Below are positions 11,013 to 20,854 of a stretch of 64,000 bases of DNA, piece after piece. The notes under the pieces are model-generated. The model was not told where the DNA came from, did no database searches, and saw only the letters and a list, made by a program, of their open reading frames with translations. Within the stretch, counting starts at the first letter, position 1. The number at the start of each line of letters is the position of its first letter. The translations under genes and the position numbers were made by a program. The stretch is taken from NCBI RefSeq assembly GCF_000733725.1, contig NZ_JMQM01000001.1:992001-1056000 (forward strand). Reading direction: 5' to 3'. The stretch is from Nitratireductor basaltis (GTDB lineage: Bacteria > Pseudomonadota > Alphaproteobacteria > Rhizobiales > Rhizobiaceae).

Positions 11013-12353
11013 ATGGCATCGGCAGCCGAACAACTTGCGTCCAATCTCAATTTCGCGGCCTTTGCCAAGGCAGAGGATCTGAAGAAGCGTATCTGGTTTA
11101 CGCTTGGGGCTCTGCTTGTCTACAGGCTCGGCACCTATATTCCCATGCCCGGCATCAACCCTGATGCATTCGCGCAGGCCTTCCAGCAGCAGTCTGGTGG
11201 CGTGCTTGGCATGTTCAACATGTTTGCCGGTGGTGCAGTGGAGCGCATGGCGATCTTCGCGCTCGGCATCATGCCTTACATTTCCGCCTCCATCATCATG
11301 CAGCTCATGACGTCGGTCGTGCCGTCCCTGGAGCAGCTGAAGAAGGAAGGTGAGCAGGGCCGAAAGGTCATCAACCAGTATACCCGCTATGGCACGGTAA
11401 TTCTCGCCACGGTCCAGGCCTACGGTATTGCCGTGGGGCTTGAGAGTGGTGCGGACATTGTCACCGATCCGGGCTGGTTCTTCCGTATCTCTGCCGTCAT
11501 CACGCTTGTTGGCGGCACCATGTTCCTGATGTGGCTGGGCGAGCAGATCACTGCACGCGGCATTGGTAACGGTATCTCGCTGATCATCTTCTCCGGTATT
11601 GTGGCGGGCCTTCCGTCTGCGATTGGCGGTACTCTCGAACTTGGCCGTACCGGGGCAATGTCCACCGGGCTCATCTTGGCGATCATTGTTCTGGCCATTG
11701 CCGTGATCGCACTGATCGTCTTTTTCGAGCGTGCACAGCGCCGGCTTCTGATCCAGTATCCGAAGCGTCAGGTTGGCAACCGCATGTTCCAGGGCGACAC
11801 ATCGCATCTGCCGCTAAAGCTCAATACAGCCGGTGTCATTCCGCCGATCTTCGCATCGTCGCTTCTGCTTCTGCCGGCGACGGTTGCGGGCTTCGCCGAC
11901 ACAACCACGCTGCCTGCATGGGCAAGCACGGTTCTTGCCACGCTCGGTCATGGTCAGCCTGCCTATATGGTTCTCTACGCCGCGCTGATCGCATTCTTTG
12001 CCTTCTTCTACACGGCGATCGTGTTCAATCCGAAGGACACGGCTGACCAGCTCAAGAAGCATTCGGGCTTCATTCCCGGCTATCGCCCGGGTGAGCGTAC
12101 GGCGGACTATATCGACTATGTGCTGACTCGCATTACGGTAGTTGGTGCTATTTACCTGGTGCTGGTCTGCCTGTTGCCAGAGTTCCTGATCGCGTCCACC
12201 GGCGTACCATTCTACCTCGGCGGTACATCGCTGCTGATCGTCGTCAGCGTCACGCTGGATACCGTGGCGCAGGTACAAGGCCACCTGATTGCCCATCAGT
12301 ACGAGGGGCTGATCAAGAAATCGAAACTCCGCGGGGGGAAAAGAGGACGATGA
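11013..12353 (+). CDS. secY: Protein translocase subunit SecY
   Basis: SecY forms the membrane pore for Sec-dependent export with SecE and SecG. The ATG at 11013 ([14 protein letters not shown]) follows the ribosome site AAGGGGAGAAG and gives 446 residues; the frame is open 111 bases further upstream but that part is not SecY-like. Ten hydrophobic helices are expected and visible, with the PMPGIN plug-side region near residue 40 and the C-terminal [17 protein letters not shown]. It overlaps adk by four bases (ATGA). Confidence 0.98.
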   Translation: MASAAEQLASNLNFAAFAKAEDLKKRIWFTLGALLVYRLGTYIPMPGINPDAFAQAFQQQSGGVLGMFNMFAGGAVERMAIFALGIMPYISASIIMQLMTSVVPSLEQLKKEGEQGRKVINQYTRYGTVILATVQAYGIAVGLESGADIVTDPGWFFRISAVITLVGGTMFLMWLGEQITARGIGNGISLIIFSGIVAGLPSAIGGTLELGRTGAMSTGLILAIIVLAIAVIALIVFFERAQRRLLIQYPKRQVGNRMFQGDTSHLPLKLNTAGVIPPIFASSLLLLPATVAGFADTTTLPAWASTVLATLGHGQPAYMVLYAALIAFFAFFYTAIVFNPKDTADQLKKHSGFIPGYRPGERTADYIDYVLTRITVVGAIYLVLVCLLPEFLIASTGVPFYLGGTSLLIVVSVTLDTVAQVQGHLIAHQYEGLIKKSKLRGGKRGR

Positions 12354-13000
12354 GGCTTATACTTCTTGGGCCGCCGGGGGCGGGCAAGGGAACCCAGGCT
12401 CAGCGGCTGGTCGAGAAGCTCGGCATCCCACAGCTTTCCACAGGCGACATGCTGCGCAAGGCTGTCGCTGACGGGACCGAGATCGGCAAGAAGGCCAAGT
12501 CAGTGATGGATGCCGGTCAGCTTGTCTCGGACGATATCGTCAACCAGATCGTATCCGAGCGGGTTGATGGCGACGATTGCGCCAACGGTTTCATCCTTGA
12601 TGGATATCCCCGCACGCTTGTGCAGGCCGATGCGGTCGAAGTGATGCTGGAAGCAAAGGGTATGAAGCTTGATGCCGTTATCGAGCTGCGCGTGGATGAC
12701 GCGATTCTCGTGGATCGCATCGCGGGTCGCTATACCTGTGCCAATTGCGGGGCTGGATATCACGACGAGAATCTGAAACCACGCCAGGAAGGCGTTTGCG
12801 ACAAGTGCGGCAGCACCGAGTTCAAGCGCCGCGCAGATGACCGTCCGGATGCAGTGAAGGATCGCTTGTGGGTCTACTACAAGGAAACCGCACCGCTGAT
12901 CGGCTACTATCATGCGAAGGGCAAGCTCCATACGGTTGATGGCATGGCAGAGATCGATGCCGTCACCGAAGAGATCGAAACAGTTCTGCGCTCCCTCTGA
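12350..13000 (+). CDS. adk: Adenylate kinase
   Basis: Catalyses ATP + AMP to 2 ADP in the cytoplasm. The 216-residue long-type enzyme has the P-loop GPPGAGKGT (7-15), the DGYPRT motif (84-89) and a LID domain. Four cysteines in two CXXC pairs (C130/C133 and C150/C153) in the LID predict a structural zinc, as in Gram-positive adenylate kinases. Placement after secY, with overlapping ends, is the conserved spc-operon arrangement. Confidence 0.98.
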   Translation: MRLILLGPPGAGKGTQAQRLVEKLGIPQLSTGDMLRKAVADGTEIGKKAKSVMDAGQLVSDDIVNQIVSERVDGDDCANGFILDGYPRTLVQADAVEVMLEAKGMKLDAVIELRVDDAILVDRIAGRYTCANCGAGYHDENLKPRQEGVCDKCGSTEFKRRADDRPDAVKDRLWVYYKETAPLIGYYHAKGKLHTVDGMAEIDAVTEEIETVLRSL

Positions 13001-13016
13001 GCGTTGATCCTAAAAG

Positions 13017-13047
13017 CGGGCAGGGGAGTTGACTTTCCCGCCCGTTT
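13017..13047 (+). terminator. Weak terminator-like hairpin after adk
   Basis: A bulged GC-rich stem (CGGGC...GGGA with TCCC-GCCCG, loop about 8 bases) is followed by only three Ts. It begins 17 bases after the adk stop. It may partially separate the secY-adk transcript from rpsM; the short T-run argues against full termination. Confidence 0.4.
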
Positions 13048-13193
13048 CCGTCAAAGACCGACACAAATCGCTTTGTATTTATAGCGGTCGGTGCCGGGCT
13101 GAAGAACGATGGCCGGTATCGGGCGCTTTCGCTTTGTCCGGCCTTCAATAGTGAAGTGCCGCGAGAGGCGGCAGACAACCAAGGAGAGCCGAC

Positions 13194-13562
13194 GTGGCCC
13201 GTATTGCTGGCGTCAACATTCCGACGAACAAGCGCGTAGTGATCGCGCTTCAGTACATTCACGGCATTGGCCCGCATTTCGCGCGCCAGATCGTGGAGCA
13301 GGTGGGTATTCCCGCAGAGCGTCGCGTGAGCGAGCTTACCGACGCGGAAGTCCTGCAGATCCGCGAGACGATTGACCGCGACTACCAGGTCGAGGGCGAT
13401 CTGCGCCGCGAAGTTTCCATGAACATCAAGCGTCTGATGGACCTTGGCTGCTACCGCGGTCTGCGTCATCGTCGTTCGCTGCCTGTTCGTGGTCAGCGCA
13501 CGCACACCAATGCGCGTACCCGCAAGGGTCCTGCCAAGGCAATCGCCGGCAAGAAGAAGTAA
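13194..13562 (+). CDS. rpsM: 30S ribosomal protein S13
   Basis: S13 contacts the P-site tRNA and forms bridges to the 50S subunit. Start is GTG at 13194, set by the ribosome site AAGGAG (13181-13186) and the conserved N-terminus [14 protein letters not shown]. The 122 residues include the helix-two-turn-helix region and the C-terminal [25 protein letters not shown] (split: [16 protein letters not shown]). It is first in the alpha group. Confidence 0.98.
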   Translation: MARIAGVNIPTNKRVVIALQYIHGIGPHFARQIVEQVGIPAERRVSELTDAEVLQIRETIDRDYQVEGDLRREVSMNIKRLMDLGCYRGLRHRRSLPVRGQRTHTNARTRKGPAKAIAGKKK

Positions 13563-13565
13563 TCT

Positions 13566-13630
13566 GGTGAATGGTTTTTGGTGAATGGTGAATGGGTCGT
13601 CCATTCGCCATTTTACCATTCACTGTTCAC
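13566..13630. repeat. GTGAATGG direct/inverted repeat cluster between rpsM and rpsK
   Basis: GTGAATGG occurs three times in direct orientation (13567-13574, 13581-13588, 13588-13595), followed by an exact inverted copy CCATTCAC (13616-13623) and a one-mismatch inverted copy CCATTCGCC (13601-13609). The RNA could fold into an imperfect hairpin of about 16 bp around GTCGT. It occupies most of a 124-base gap in an otherwise tightly packed operon. The function is unknown. It resembles a dispersed intergenic repeat, which would need a genome-wide check. Confidence 0.7.
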
Positions 13631-13686
13631 CCGATGGTGGAGCCGCTGGTGTTACGGCGGTGTAGAGATCAACGGAAGGAAAGTTT

Positions 13687-14076
13687 ATGGCTAAGGAAGC
13701 CGCACGCGTTCGCCGTCGTGAACGTAAGAATATCTCGTCGGGTGTTGCACACGTCAACTCGACCTTCAACAATACCATGATCACCATCACCGACGCTCAG
13801 GGCAATGCTATTGCCTGGTCGTCTGCCGGTGCTCAGGGTTTCAAGGGTTCGCGCAAGTCGACGCCGTTCGCTGCACAGACCGCTGCCGAAGATTGTGCGC
13901 GCAAGGCACAGGAACATGGCATGCGCACCCTTGAGGTTGAGGTTTCCGGTCCCGGTTCGGGTCGTGAATCCGCGCTCCGCGCTCTCCAGGCAGCCGGCTT
14001 CACGATCACGTCCATCCGTGACGTGACTCCGATCCCGCACAATGGTTGCCGTCCGCGCAAGAAGCGCCGCGTCTAA
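13687..14076 (+). CDS. rpsK: 30S ribosomal protein S11
   Basis: S11 lines the 30S platform at the mRNA exit. The 129 residues include [32 protein letters not shown] and the C-terminal [18 protein letters not shown] signature. AACGGAAGGAAAG upstream supplies the ribosome site. Preceded by the repeat cluster, followed by rpoA after 95 bases. Confidence 0.99.
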   Translation: MAKEAARVRRRERKNISSGVAHVNSTFNNTMITITDAQGNAIAWSSAGAQGFKGSRKSTPFAAQTAAEDCARKAQEHGMRTLEVEVSGPGSGRESALRALQAAGFTITSIRDVTPIPHNGCRPRKKRRV

Positions 14077-14171
14077 TTGCTTGCAACCGTAAGAGCGGTC
14101 CGCCGCTCCTCTGCGGTCTCCAGCACGCCCGGCACGAATGGATGGTGTCGGGGTAACGGAAGGAAAAGCTT

Positions 14172-15182
14172 ATGATCCAGAAAAACTGGCAGGAACTGAT
14201 CAAGCCGAACAAGATCGAGTTCACGTCAAAGGGCAAGACGCAGACCACCCTGGTCGCTGAGCCGCTTGAGCGTGGTTTCGGCCTGACCCTCGGCAATGCG
14301 CTTCGTCGCGTGCTTCTGTCCTCGCTTCGTGGTGCGGCTGTGACTGCTGTACAGATCGATGGTGTGCTTCACGAGTTCTCCTCGATCTCCGGCGTTCGTG
14401 AAGATGTCACCGACATCGTTCTGAACATCAAGGAAATCGCCATCAAGATGGACGGCGACGGTCCAAAGCGCATGGTTGTGCGCAAGCAGGGCCCGGGTGT
14501 CGTCACCGCTGGTGACATCCAGACCGTTGGCGATGTCGAAATCTTGAACCCGGACCACGTGATCTGCACGCTTGACGAGGGTGCGGAAATCCGCATGGAG
14601 TTCACGGTCGACAGCGGCAAGGGCTACGTTCCCGCAGAACGTAACCGTGCAGAAGATGCGCCAATCGGCCTTATCCCGGTCGACAGCCTCTACTCGCCGA
14701 TCAAGAAGGTCTCCTACAAGGTCGAAAACACCCGTGAGGGCCAGGTTCTCGACTATGACAAGCTGACCATGACCATTGAAACCAATGGTTCAGTGTCCGG
14801 TGAGGATGCCGTCGCATTTGCAGCGCGCATTCTGCAGGATCAGCTCGGTCTGTTCGTCAACTTCGAGGAGCCGCAGCGCGAGCAGCCTGCAGAGCAGGTC
14901 ACCGAGCTTGCGTTCAACCCGGCGCTTCTGAAGAAGGTGGACGAGCTGGAGCTTTCGGTCCGTTCGGCCAACTGCCTGAAGAACGACAATATCGTTTATA
15001 TCGGCGACCTGATCCAGAAGACGGAAGCGGAAATGCTCCGCACTCCGAATTTCGGCCGCAAGTCGCTGAACGAAATCAAGGAAGTGCTTGCTTCGATGGG
15101 GCTGCATCTCGGCATGGAAGTGCAGGATTGGCCGCCGGACAATATTGAAGAACTCGCAAAGCGCTACGAAGACCAGTATTAA
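14172..15182 (+). CDS. rpoA: DNA-directed RNA polymerase subunit alpha
   Basis: Alpha dimerises to nucleate RNA polymerase and its C-terminal domain contacts UP elements and activators. The 336 residues show the N-terminal dimer domain with [18 protein letters not shown] and the C-terminal domain with [16 protein letters not shown] and [16 protein letters not shown]. Ribosome site ACGGAAGGAAAAG. It lies between rpsK and rplQ as in all bacteria of this class. Confidence 0.99.
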   Translation: MIQKNWQELIKPNKIEFTSKGKTQTTLVAEPLERGFGLTLGNALRRVLLSSLRGAAVTAVQIDGVLHEFSSISGVREDVTDIVLNIKEIAIKMDGDGPKRMVVRKQGPGVVTAGDIQTVGDVEILNPDHVICTLDEGAEIRMEFTVDSGKGYVPAERNRAEDAPIGLIPVDSLYSPIKKVSYKVENTREGQVLDYDKLTMTIETNGSVSGEDAVAFAARILQDQLGLFVNFEEPQREQPAEQVTELAFNPALLKKVDELELSVRSANCLKNDNIVYIGDLIQKTEAEMLRTPNFGRKSLNEIKEVLASMGLHLGMEVQDWPPDNIEELAKRYEDQY

Positions 15183-15229
15183 GCGCCCGGGGCCTTTAGA
15201 GCCTGACGGGTATGTGAAGGAGAAAAGCC

Positions 15230-15661
15230 ATGCGTCACGGAAAATCCGGCCGCAAGCTGAACAGGACCGCCAGCCACCGCAAGGCGATGTTTGCCAATAT
15301 GGCAGCATCCCTCATCGAGCATGAGCAGATCGTCACCACGCTGCCCAAGGCCAAGGAACTGCGTCCAATCGTTGAGAAGCTGGTGACGCTCGGCAAGCGC
15401 GGCGACCTGCACGCACGCCGCCAGGCCATTTCGGCCATCCGCGACGAGAAGCTCGTTCGCCGTCTTTTCGAGACGGTTGCACCGCGCTATGCATCGCGCA
15501 ACGGTGGTTACCTGCGCATCATGAAGGCAGGCTTCCGCCACGGCGACAACGCACCGATGGCCGTGATCGAGTTTGTCGATCGCGATGTTGATGCGAAGGG
15601 TGCGGCTGACCGCGCTCGCGTTGAGGCAGAAGCGGCCAATGACGAGGCTGAAGCAGCATAA
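15230..15661 (+). CDS. rplQ: 50S ribosomal protein L17
   Basis: L17 lies at the base of the 50S near the tunnel exit. The 143 residues start [20 protein letters not shown] and contain [19 protein letters not shown]. The tail ([16 protein letters not shown]) is an acidic variable extension. It is the last gene of the cluster and is followed by a strong terminator. Confidence 0.98.
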   Translation: MRHGKSGRKLNRTASHRKAMFANMAASLIEHEQIVTTLPKAKELRPIVEKLVTLGKRGDLHARRQAISAIRDEKLVRRLFETVAPRYASRNGGYLRIMKAGFRHGDNAPMAVIEFVDRDVDAKGAADRARVEAEAANDEAEAA

Positions 15662-15690
15662 GCTGCCAGTTCGTTATTTGGATTTCGATC

Positions 15691-15715
15691 AAAGGGGCTT
15701 CAGGGCCCCTTTTTT
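15691..15715 (+). terminator. Intrinsic terminator of the ribosomal cluster
   Basis: AAAGGGGC pairs with GCCCCTTT around a six-base loop, followed by an uninterrupted T-run, 30 bases after the rplQ stop. This is a textbook Rho-independent terminator closing the translation cluster. Confidence 0.92.
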
Positions 15716-15799
15716 CGTGCCCACGGTTTCGCCATCATCTTTGACTGTCATAAAGGCCTCACCCGTGATTCAATCAGCGACATTTCAAGGATACTCTTC

Positions 15800-17284
15800 A
15801 TGGTCGGTCGGCTTGCGATGAACCGGTTATCCAAGGCGGGCTTGCTGCTCGTGGCCGTTTCGATGGCTTCCAGTGCGGTTGCCCAGGATGGTATCGCGGA
15901 TGCCCTGACGGATCTGTTGCGTGGCAGTCGCACGCAGGAGGGGGCAACAGCACAACAAGGTGCATTGAAGAGGGTGCCTTTCTCGCAGGAGCAGATTCAG
16001 CTGTCATTCGCTCCGCTGATCAAGGAAACCGCGCCCGCAGTCGTAAATGTCTATGCTTCTTCCCAGGTGGAAGTGCGTTCGCCATTTGCCGGTGATCCCT
16101 TCTTTGAACGCTTTTTCGACGTGCCCCGCATGCCGCCGCGCGTACAGTCGTCGCTCGGGTCAGGTGTTATCGTGGATGCGGATGGCATCATCGTTACCAA
16201 TTACCACGTCATTCGCGGAGCGGATGAAGTGAAGGTCGCCTTGGCGGATGGCCGAGAGTTTGAGAGCGAAGTGCTCTTAAAGGACGAAGGGCTTGATCTG
16301 GCTGTGCTGAAGATCAGCAATGACGGGCCGCTTCCATCGGTCAGCCTCGGGGATTCCGAAGCACTTGAGGTCGGCGATCTCGTTCTTGCCATAGGAAACC
16401 CCTTCGGTGTCGGACAGACCACCACCAGCGGCATTGTCTCCGCGCTTGCCCGTACACCGAGTGGAATTACCGATTTCGGTTTTTTCATCCAGACCGATGC
16501 TGCGATCAATCCTGGTAATTCAGGGGGCGCTCTGGTCGGGATGAATGGCAGCGTGGTTGGAATAAATACGGCGATCTTCAGCCGCTCGGGCGGATCCAAC
16601 GGTATCGGTTTCGCTATTCCTGCGAATATTGTGCGGGTGGTGGTGGAAGCAGCGCAGCGCGGGGAGGACTTTTTCGAGCGCCCCTATGTAGGGGCGAGCT
16701 TCGACACTGTGACTGCGCGTATCGGCGAAGCTTTGGGTCTTGATCGCCCCACAGGTGCACTTGTCACCAATGTGACCAAGGACAGTCCCGCGGCACGTGC
16801 GGGCTTGCGCAGCGGCGACCTGATACTTCAGGCTGAGGGCAAACCGGTGCAACATCCCGAAGGGCTGGAATATCGCCTTGCAACCATGCCTCTGGGGTCC
16901 GCGGTGAAGCTGATTGTCCTGCGCGATGAAAGCCAGGTTGAGATCGAACTTGCGATCGAGCGAGCGCCGGATAGCGATGCCAAACCTCTGTCAATTGCGG
17001 GAAACAGCCCCTTTGCCGGTGTGACTGTGCAGGAACTGGGTCCGCGCCTTGCGCAGCGTCTGCGTCTTTCGGTAGACCTTGAAGGCGTCGTCGTCACAGG
17101 GATGGAGCGGGGGACACCTGCAGCGCGCGTTGGTTTGCGCATTGGTGACATCGTGCGGGAGGTCAATGGGGAGGCCATAGAGACGGCTTCCGACCTTGCC
17201 GAGATCACCAGTTCTGGCGCACGTTGGTGGCAGTTCACGATCGAACGCGACGGGCGGTTGATGCGCCAGGTGATCCGGTATTGA
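15800..17284 (+). CDS. Do-family (DegP/DegQ-like) periplasmic serine endoprotease
   Basis: HtrA-type protease for damaged envelope proteins. An N-terminal signal peptide is clear (hydrophobic stretch about residues 12-26, cleavage after AVAQ or nearby). The trypsin-like domain carries the triad H136 (TNYHVIRG), D167 and S241 (NPGNSGGAL), then two PDZ domains (about 280-375 and 395-485). The ATG at 15800 has AAGGA eight bases upstream; ATG 15818 is an alternative. Its length (494) and two PDZ domains fit DegP/DegQ, but the exact orthologue name is not assigned. Confidence 0.93.
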   Translation: MVGRLAMNRLSKAGLLLVAVSMASSAVAQDGIADALTDLLRGSRTQEGATAQQGALKRVPFSQEQIQLSFAPLIKETAPAVVNVYASSQVEVRSPFAGDPFFERFFDVPRMPPRVQSSLGSGVIVDADGIIVTNYHVIRGADEVKVALADGREFESEVLLKDEGLDLAVLKISNDGPLPSVSLGDSEALEVGDLVLAIGNPFGVGQTTTSGIVSALARTPSGITDFGFFIQTDAAINPGNSGGALVGMNGSVVGINTAIFSRSGGSNGIGFAIPANIVRVVVEAAQRGEDFFERPYVGASFDTVTARIGEALGLDRPTGALVTNVTKDSPAARAGLRSGDLILQAEGKPVQHPEGLEYRLATMPLGSAVKLIVLRDESQVEIELAIERAPDSDAKPLSIAGNSPFAGVTVQELGPRLAQRLRLSVDLEGVVVTGMERGTPAARVGLRIGDIVREVNGEAIETASDLAEITSSGARWWQFTIERDGRLMRQVIRY

Positions 17285-17299
17285 GGTGTTCAAACAGGT

Positions 17300-18613
17300 A
17301 TGGGTGATCTCTTCCAGGCACCGCCAAATGTCTCAGGGCAAGTTGGTCAGCCTTTGGCTGAACGCTTGCGTCCAAGAAAATTGCAGGATGTCGTCGGACA
17401 GGAACATCTGACGGGGCCGAATGGCGCACTTACACGCATGATCCGATCCGGTTCGCTGGGGTCGCTGATTTTTTGGGGACCGCCTGGAACCGGAAAGACT
17501 ACGGTCGCGCGGCTGCTTGCCGGTGAGACCGAGCTTGCCTTCGAGCAGATATCCGCAATCTTCTCCGGTGTCGCAGACCTGAAAAAGGTGTTCGAGGCCG
17601 CACGGCTGCGTCGCTCGCAGGGGCGGCAGACACTCTTGTTTGTGGATGAGATCCATCGCTTCAATCGGGCGCAGCAGGATTCGTTCCTGCCCGTGATGGA
17701 GGATGGCACTGTCATTCTCGTCGGAGCGACGACGGAAAATCCGTCCTTTGAGCTCAATGCCGCATTGCTGTCGCGGGCCAGGGTCCTGACGTTCCAATCC
17801 TTGGGTGAAGATCATCTGTCGCATCTGCTTGCGCGCGCCGAGGCGCTGGAAGAGAAGGCGCTTCCCGTTGATGACGGTGCCCGAACCATGCTGCTTCGTA
17901 TGGCCGATGGCGATGGTAGATCTCTGCTGACGCTTGCTGAAGAAGTCTGGCGCGCTGCCGGTGAGGAGGAAACCTTTGATGCCGAAGGTCTGCTGAAGGT
18001 CGTCCAGCGGCGGGCTCCCATCTATGACAAGGGACAGGACGGGCACTACAACCTCATCTCAGCGCTGCACAAATCCGTGCGGGGCTCCGATCCGGATGCC
18101 GCCCTATACTATCTTTGCCGGATGTTCGATGCGGGCGAAGACCCTCTTTATATAGGCCGGCGCCTGGTGCGCATGGCTGTCGAGGATATCGGGCTCGCCG
18201 ACCCTCAGGCACTTGTCATTACAAATGCCGCGAAGGACGCCTATGACTATCTCGGCTCGCCCGAGGGGGAACTGGCCTTGGCACAGGCATGTGTCTATCT
18301 GGCGACCGCGCCAAAGTCGAATGGCGTCTACACCGCATTCAAGAGCGCCTATCGTGCCGCGAAGGAACATGGTTCGCTTCTTCCACCCAAGCACATATTG
18401 AACGCGCCGACCAAACTGATGAAAGAAAGCGGTTATGGTTCGGGCTATCGCTACGACCATGATGAACCGGACGCGTTCTCGGGCCAGAACTATTTTCCAG
18501 AGGCTCTCGGACGCCAGGTGTTCTACGATCCACCGGAACGTGGATTTGAAAGAGAGATACGCAAGCGGCTGGACTACTGGTCGAAGCTGCGCCGCGAGCG
18601 GGGGGAAGGTTGA
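17300..18613 (+). CDS. rarA: Replication-associated recombination protein A (AAA+ ATPase)
   Basis: RarA (MgsA) acts at stalled replication forks with single-strand binding protein. The 437 residues show Walker A GPPGTGKTT near residue 55, Walker B LLFVDEIHRFN, sensor motif GATTENPSFELN, and the tetramerisation domain with LKKHIL-like sequence LPPKHILNAPTKLMKE near the end. It lies 15 bases after the protease gene, probably co-transcribed, and overlaps crcB. Confidence 0.96.
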   Translation: MGDLFQAPPNVSGQVGQPLAERLRPRKLQDVVGQEHLTGPNGALTRMIRSGSLGSLIFWGPPGTGKTTVARLLAGETELAFEQISAIFSGVADLKKVFEAARLRRSQGRQTLLFVDEIHRFNRAQQDSFLPVMEDGTVILVGATTENPSFELNAALLSRARVLTFQSLGEDHLSHLLARAEALEEKALPVDDGARTMLLRMADGDGRSLLTLAEEVWRAAGEEETFDAEGLLKVVQRRAPIYDKGQDGHYNLISALHKSVRGSDPDAALYYLCRMFDAGEDPLYIGRRLVRMAVEDIGLADPQALVITNAAKDAYDYLGSPEGELALAQACVYLATAPKSNGVYTAFKSAYRAAKEHGSLLPPKHILNAPTKLMKESGYGSGYRYDHDEPDAFSGQNYFPEALGRQVFYDPPERGFEREIRKRLDYWSKLRRERGEG

Positions 18614-18987
18614 GCTTTCTGTTGGTGTTCCTGGGAGGCGGAGCAGGGGCGAGCCTTCGCTATGTTAGCGCACAATGGATCGGGCGCCTGGTCGGGCCCG
18701 GGTTTCCGGCTGGAACAATGACCGTCAACGTGGTCGGCTCTTTGGCGATGGGGCTCCTGATCGGTTATCTGGCACGTCGCGCCGAAGGAGTCGGAGAGGG
18801 CGCGCGATTGTTGTTGGCTACGGGTTTCCTTGGCGGCTTCACGACCTTTTCCGCCTTTTCGCTCGATTTCGCTGATTTATGGGAGCGGCAGGCCATGCAG
18901 GCCGCGCTGATTTACGCGGTGCTCAGCGTAATCCTATCCATCATTGCCGTCTTTGTTGGTTTGTGGCTCGCAAGAAGCCTTCCTTAA
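18610..18987 (+). CDS. crcB: Fluoride channel FluC/CrcB
   Basis: Dual-topology fluoride exporter of the inner membrane. The 125-residue protein has four hydrophobic helices, the conserved asparagine in NVVGSLAMG and the GFLGGFTTFSAFSLD signature with its two phenylalanines and sodium-site glycine/threonine. The start is TTG at 18610, overlapping the rarA stop, with GGGGGAAGG just upstream; no ATG or GTG gives the conserved N-terminus. Because it starts inside rarA there is no room for a fluoride riboswitch. Confidence 0.93.
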   Translation: MSFLLVFLGGGAGASLRYVSAQWIGRLVGPGFPAGTMTVNVVGSLAMGLLIGYLARRAEGVGEGARLLLATGFLGGFTTFSAFSLDFADLWERQAMQAALIYAVLSVILSIIAVFVGLWLARSLP

Positions 18988-19021
18988 TGCTATTGGCCGC
19001 AGTCGAAATGGATGCAGGTAA

Positions 19022-20008
19022 ATGGCTGGCGTAGAACAGATCAAGATTGACGAGGGCGAGGCAGGAATGCGCCTCGACCGGTGGTTCAAGTCTCACTATC
19101 CGGGACTTGGGTTTGGACAGTTGCAGAAGCTTTTGCGCACAGGGCAGGTTCGAGTGGACGGCGGTCGCGCGAAGGCTGATACGCGTGTCCAGCCGGGACA
19201 GATGGTGCGCGTGCCGCCGCTGCAGGTCGACCACAAGGCTTCCGGGCCAGCCACGGTTCGCACGATGCGCGGGCAGGCTGACGGCGACGTGCTCTCGCAA
19301 ATGCTCATTCATGAGGATGACAAGGTCTACGTCTTCAACAAGCCCGCGGGGCTTGCCGTGCAGGGCGGATCTGGCGTCGCGCGTCACGTGGACGGCATGC
19401 TGGAAGCCTGGCGCAACAAGAAGGGCGAGAAGCCGCGCCTTGTCCATCGGCTGGACCGCGATACTTCCGGTGTTCTCGTGGTTGCAAGAAGCCGGTTGGC
19501 CGCAATGAAGCTTGCCGAGGCGTTTCGTGCCCGCGAAACGCAGAAGATCTATTGGGCGCTCGTGAAAGGCGTGCCAAAGAAACGCGAAGCAAAGATTTCC
19601 ACCTGGCTTGCCAAGGAGCAGACGCCTGATGGCGACCGGATGCGTGTGGTAAAGCATGGCGAGCCGGATTCCGACCATGCGGTCTCGAACTACAAGATCG
19701 TTGAACAGGCCGGAACGGCGTTATCGTGGTTGCACATGGAGCCTTATACGGGGCGTACGCACCAGCTGCGTGTTCATGCCGCCCATATCGGCTGTCCGAT
19801 CATCGGCGATCCGAAATATTTCGAGGCCGACCAGAACTGGGAACTGCCTGGTGGCTTGCAGAACCGGCTGCATCTCCATGCCCGGCGCATCATCATTCCG
19901 CATCCCTCAGGTGGAAAGCTTGATGTAACGGCTGAAATGCCCGGACACATGCAGCAAGCCTGGAACCTGCTTGGCTTCGACGAGACGCTTGGCGAAACGG
20001 AAAGCTGA
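19022..20008 (+). CDS. rluC: RluA-family 23S rRNA pseudouridine synthase (RluC-like)
   Basis: Converts uridine to pseudouridine in 23S rRNA. The 328 residues start with an S4 RNA-binding domain (about 15-65, MRLDRWFKSHYPGLGFGQLQ) followed by the catalytic domain with HRLDRDTSG, catalytic aspartate D145. The GRTHQLRVHAAHIGCPIIGD motif is also present. It has RluC/RluD domain order; the exact target uridines are inferred, not shown. Confidence 0.92.
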   Translation: MAGVEQIKIDEGEAGMRLDRWFKSHYPGLGFGQLQKLLRTGQVRVDGGRAKADTRVQPGQMVRVPPLQVDHKASGPATVRTMRGQADGDVLSQMLIHEDDKVYVFNKPAGLAVQGGSGVARHVDGMLEAWRNKKGEKPRLVHRLDRDTSGVLVVARSRLAAMKLAEAFRARETQKIYWALVKGVPKKREAKISTWLAKEQTPDGDRMRVVKHGEPDSDHAVSNYKIVEQAGTALSWLHMEPYTGRTHQLRVHAAHIGCPIIGDPKYFEADQNWELPGGLQNRLHLHARRIIIPHPSGGKLDVTAEMPGHMQQAWNLLGFDETLGETES

Positions 20009-20056
20009 ACGGACAAGCCCTTTCGCTGCCGATACCGGAAACCTATGTGAGTTGTC

Positions 20057-20845
20057 ATGCGTGAAATTCTGACCGATCTCGAAACGCCTTCTCCGTTGTC
20101 AGACCCCGACCCGGTCAAGCGCGCGCAGAAGCAGATGCGGACACCTCTTCCGAAGCGCTTCTACAAAAGCGTGGAAGTAGGCGAGGCAGATGGCGGTTTT
20201 CGAGTGCTTCTGGATGGCAAGCCGGTGCGCACCCCTGGCAAGGCGGTGGTCGTGCTTCCGGTGGCCGAGGCTGCAGAGATCGTCCGGGCAGAGTATGATG
20301 CGCAGGACAAGGAAGTGGATCCTTCCACCATGCCCGTGACGCGCTTGGTGAACACGGCCATCGACGGCGTGGCGCAGGACCCGCAGGCTGTCGCGGAAGA
20401 TATTCTGCGCTTCGTGTCGAGCGATCTTCTCTGCTACCGCGCGGATGGCCCCGAAGCACTGGTCGAGAAACAGCGCGAACATTGGGATCCGGTTCTGGAT
20501 TGGGCCGAGCGGCGTTTTGGCGGGAGCTTCAACCTTGCCGAAGGTGTCATGCATGTCGAGCAGCCGCGTACAACTGTCGCTTCCGTAGGCACCTATCTGC
20601 GGGAGCGTACGGAGCCCCTGCGCATTTGTTGTCTGCATCTCATGACGAGCCTTACCGGTTCAGCCCTTATCGCACTTGCCGTAGAGGACGGGCACCTTAC
20701 GGCCGAAGCCGCGTGGGCGGCTGCGCATGTGGATGAGGACTGGAACATCACCCAATGGGGCGAGGACAGCGAAGCGGCCCAGCGCCGGGCCAATCGCTGG
20801 CGCGACATGAAAGCTGCCAGCGACCTTTTGGCTGTTCTGCCCTGA
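20057..20845 (+). CDS. ATP12-family F1-ATPase assembly chaperone
   Basis: Homologue of mitochondrial Atp12, which holds the F1 alpha subunit before hexamer assembly; the family is common in alphaproteobacteria. The 262 residues contain the family features KRFYKSVEV, LDGKPVRTPGK, a conserved YRADGPEALVEKQREHWDPV and the C-terminal ALAVEDGHLTAEAAWAAAHVDE. It is on + just after the pseudouridine synthase and converges with the symporter gene. Confidence 0.93.
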   Translation: MREILTDLETPSPLSDPDPVKRAQKQMRTPLPKRFYKSVEVGEADGGFRVLLDGKPVRTPGKAVVVLPVAEAAEIVRAEYDAQDKEVDPSTMPVTRLVNTAIDGVAQDPQAVAEDILRFVSSDLLCYRADGPEALVEKQREHWDPVLDWAERRFGGSFNLAEGVMHVEQPRTTVASVGTYLRERTEPLRICCLHLMTSLTGSALIALAVEDGHLTAEAAWAAAHVDEDWNITQWGEDSEAAQRRANRWRDMKAASDLLAVLP

Positions 20846-20854
20846 TACTGCCGG

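Noticed and set aside
13036-13193. Promoter for rpsM in the adk-rpsM gap
   Set aside because: AT-rich TTTGTATTTATAG near 13070-13083 resembles a -10 region, but no -35 at a suitable distance could be found.
18580-18612. Fluoride riboswitch upstream of crcB
   Set aside because: crcB starts inside the rarA stop codon; the upstream sequence is rarA coding DNA with no matching pseudoknot.
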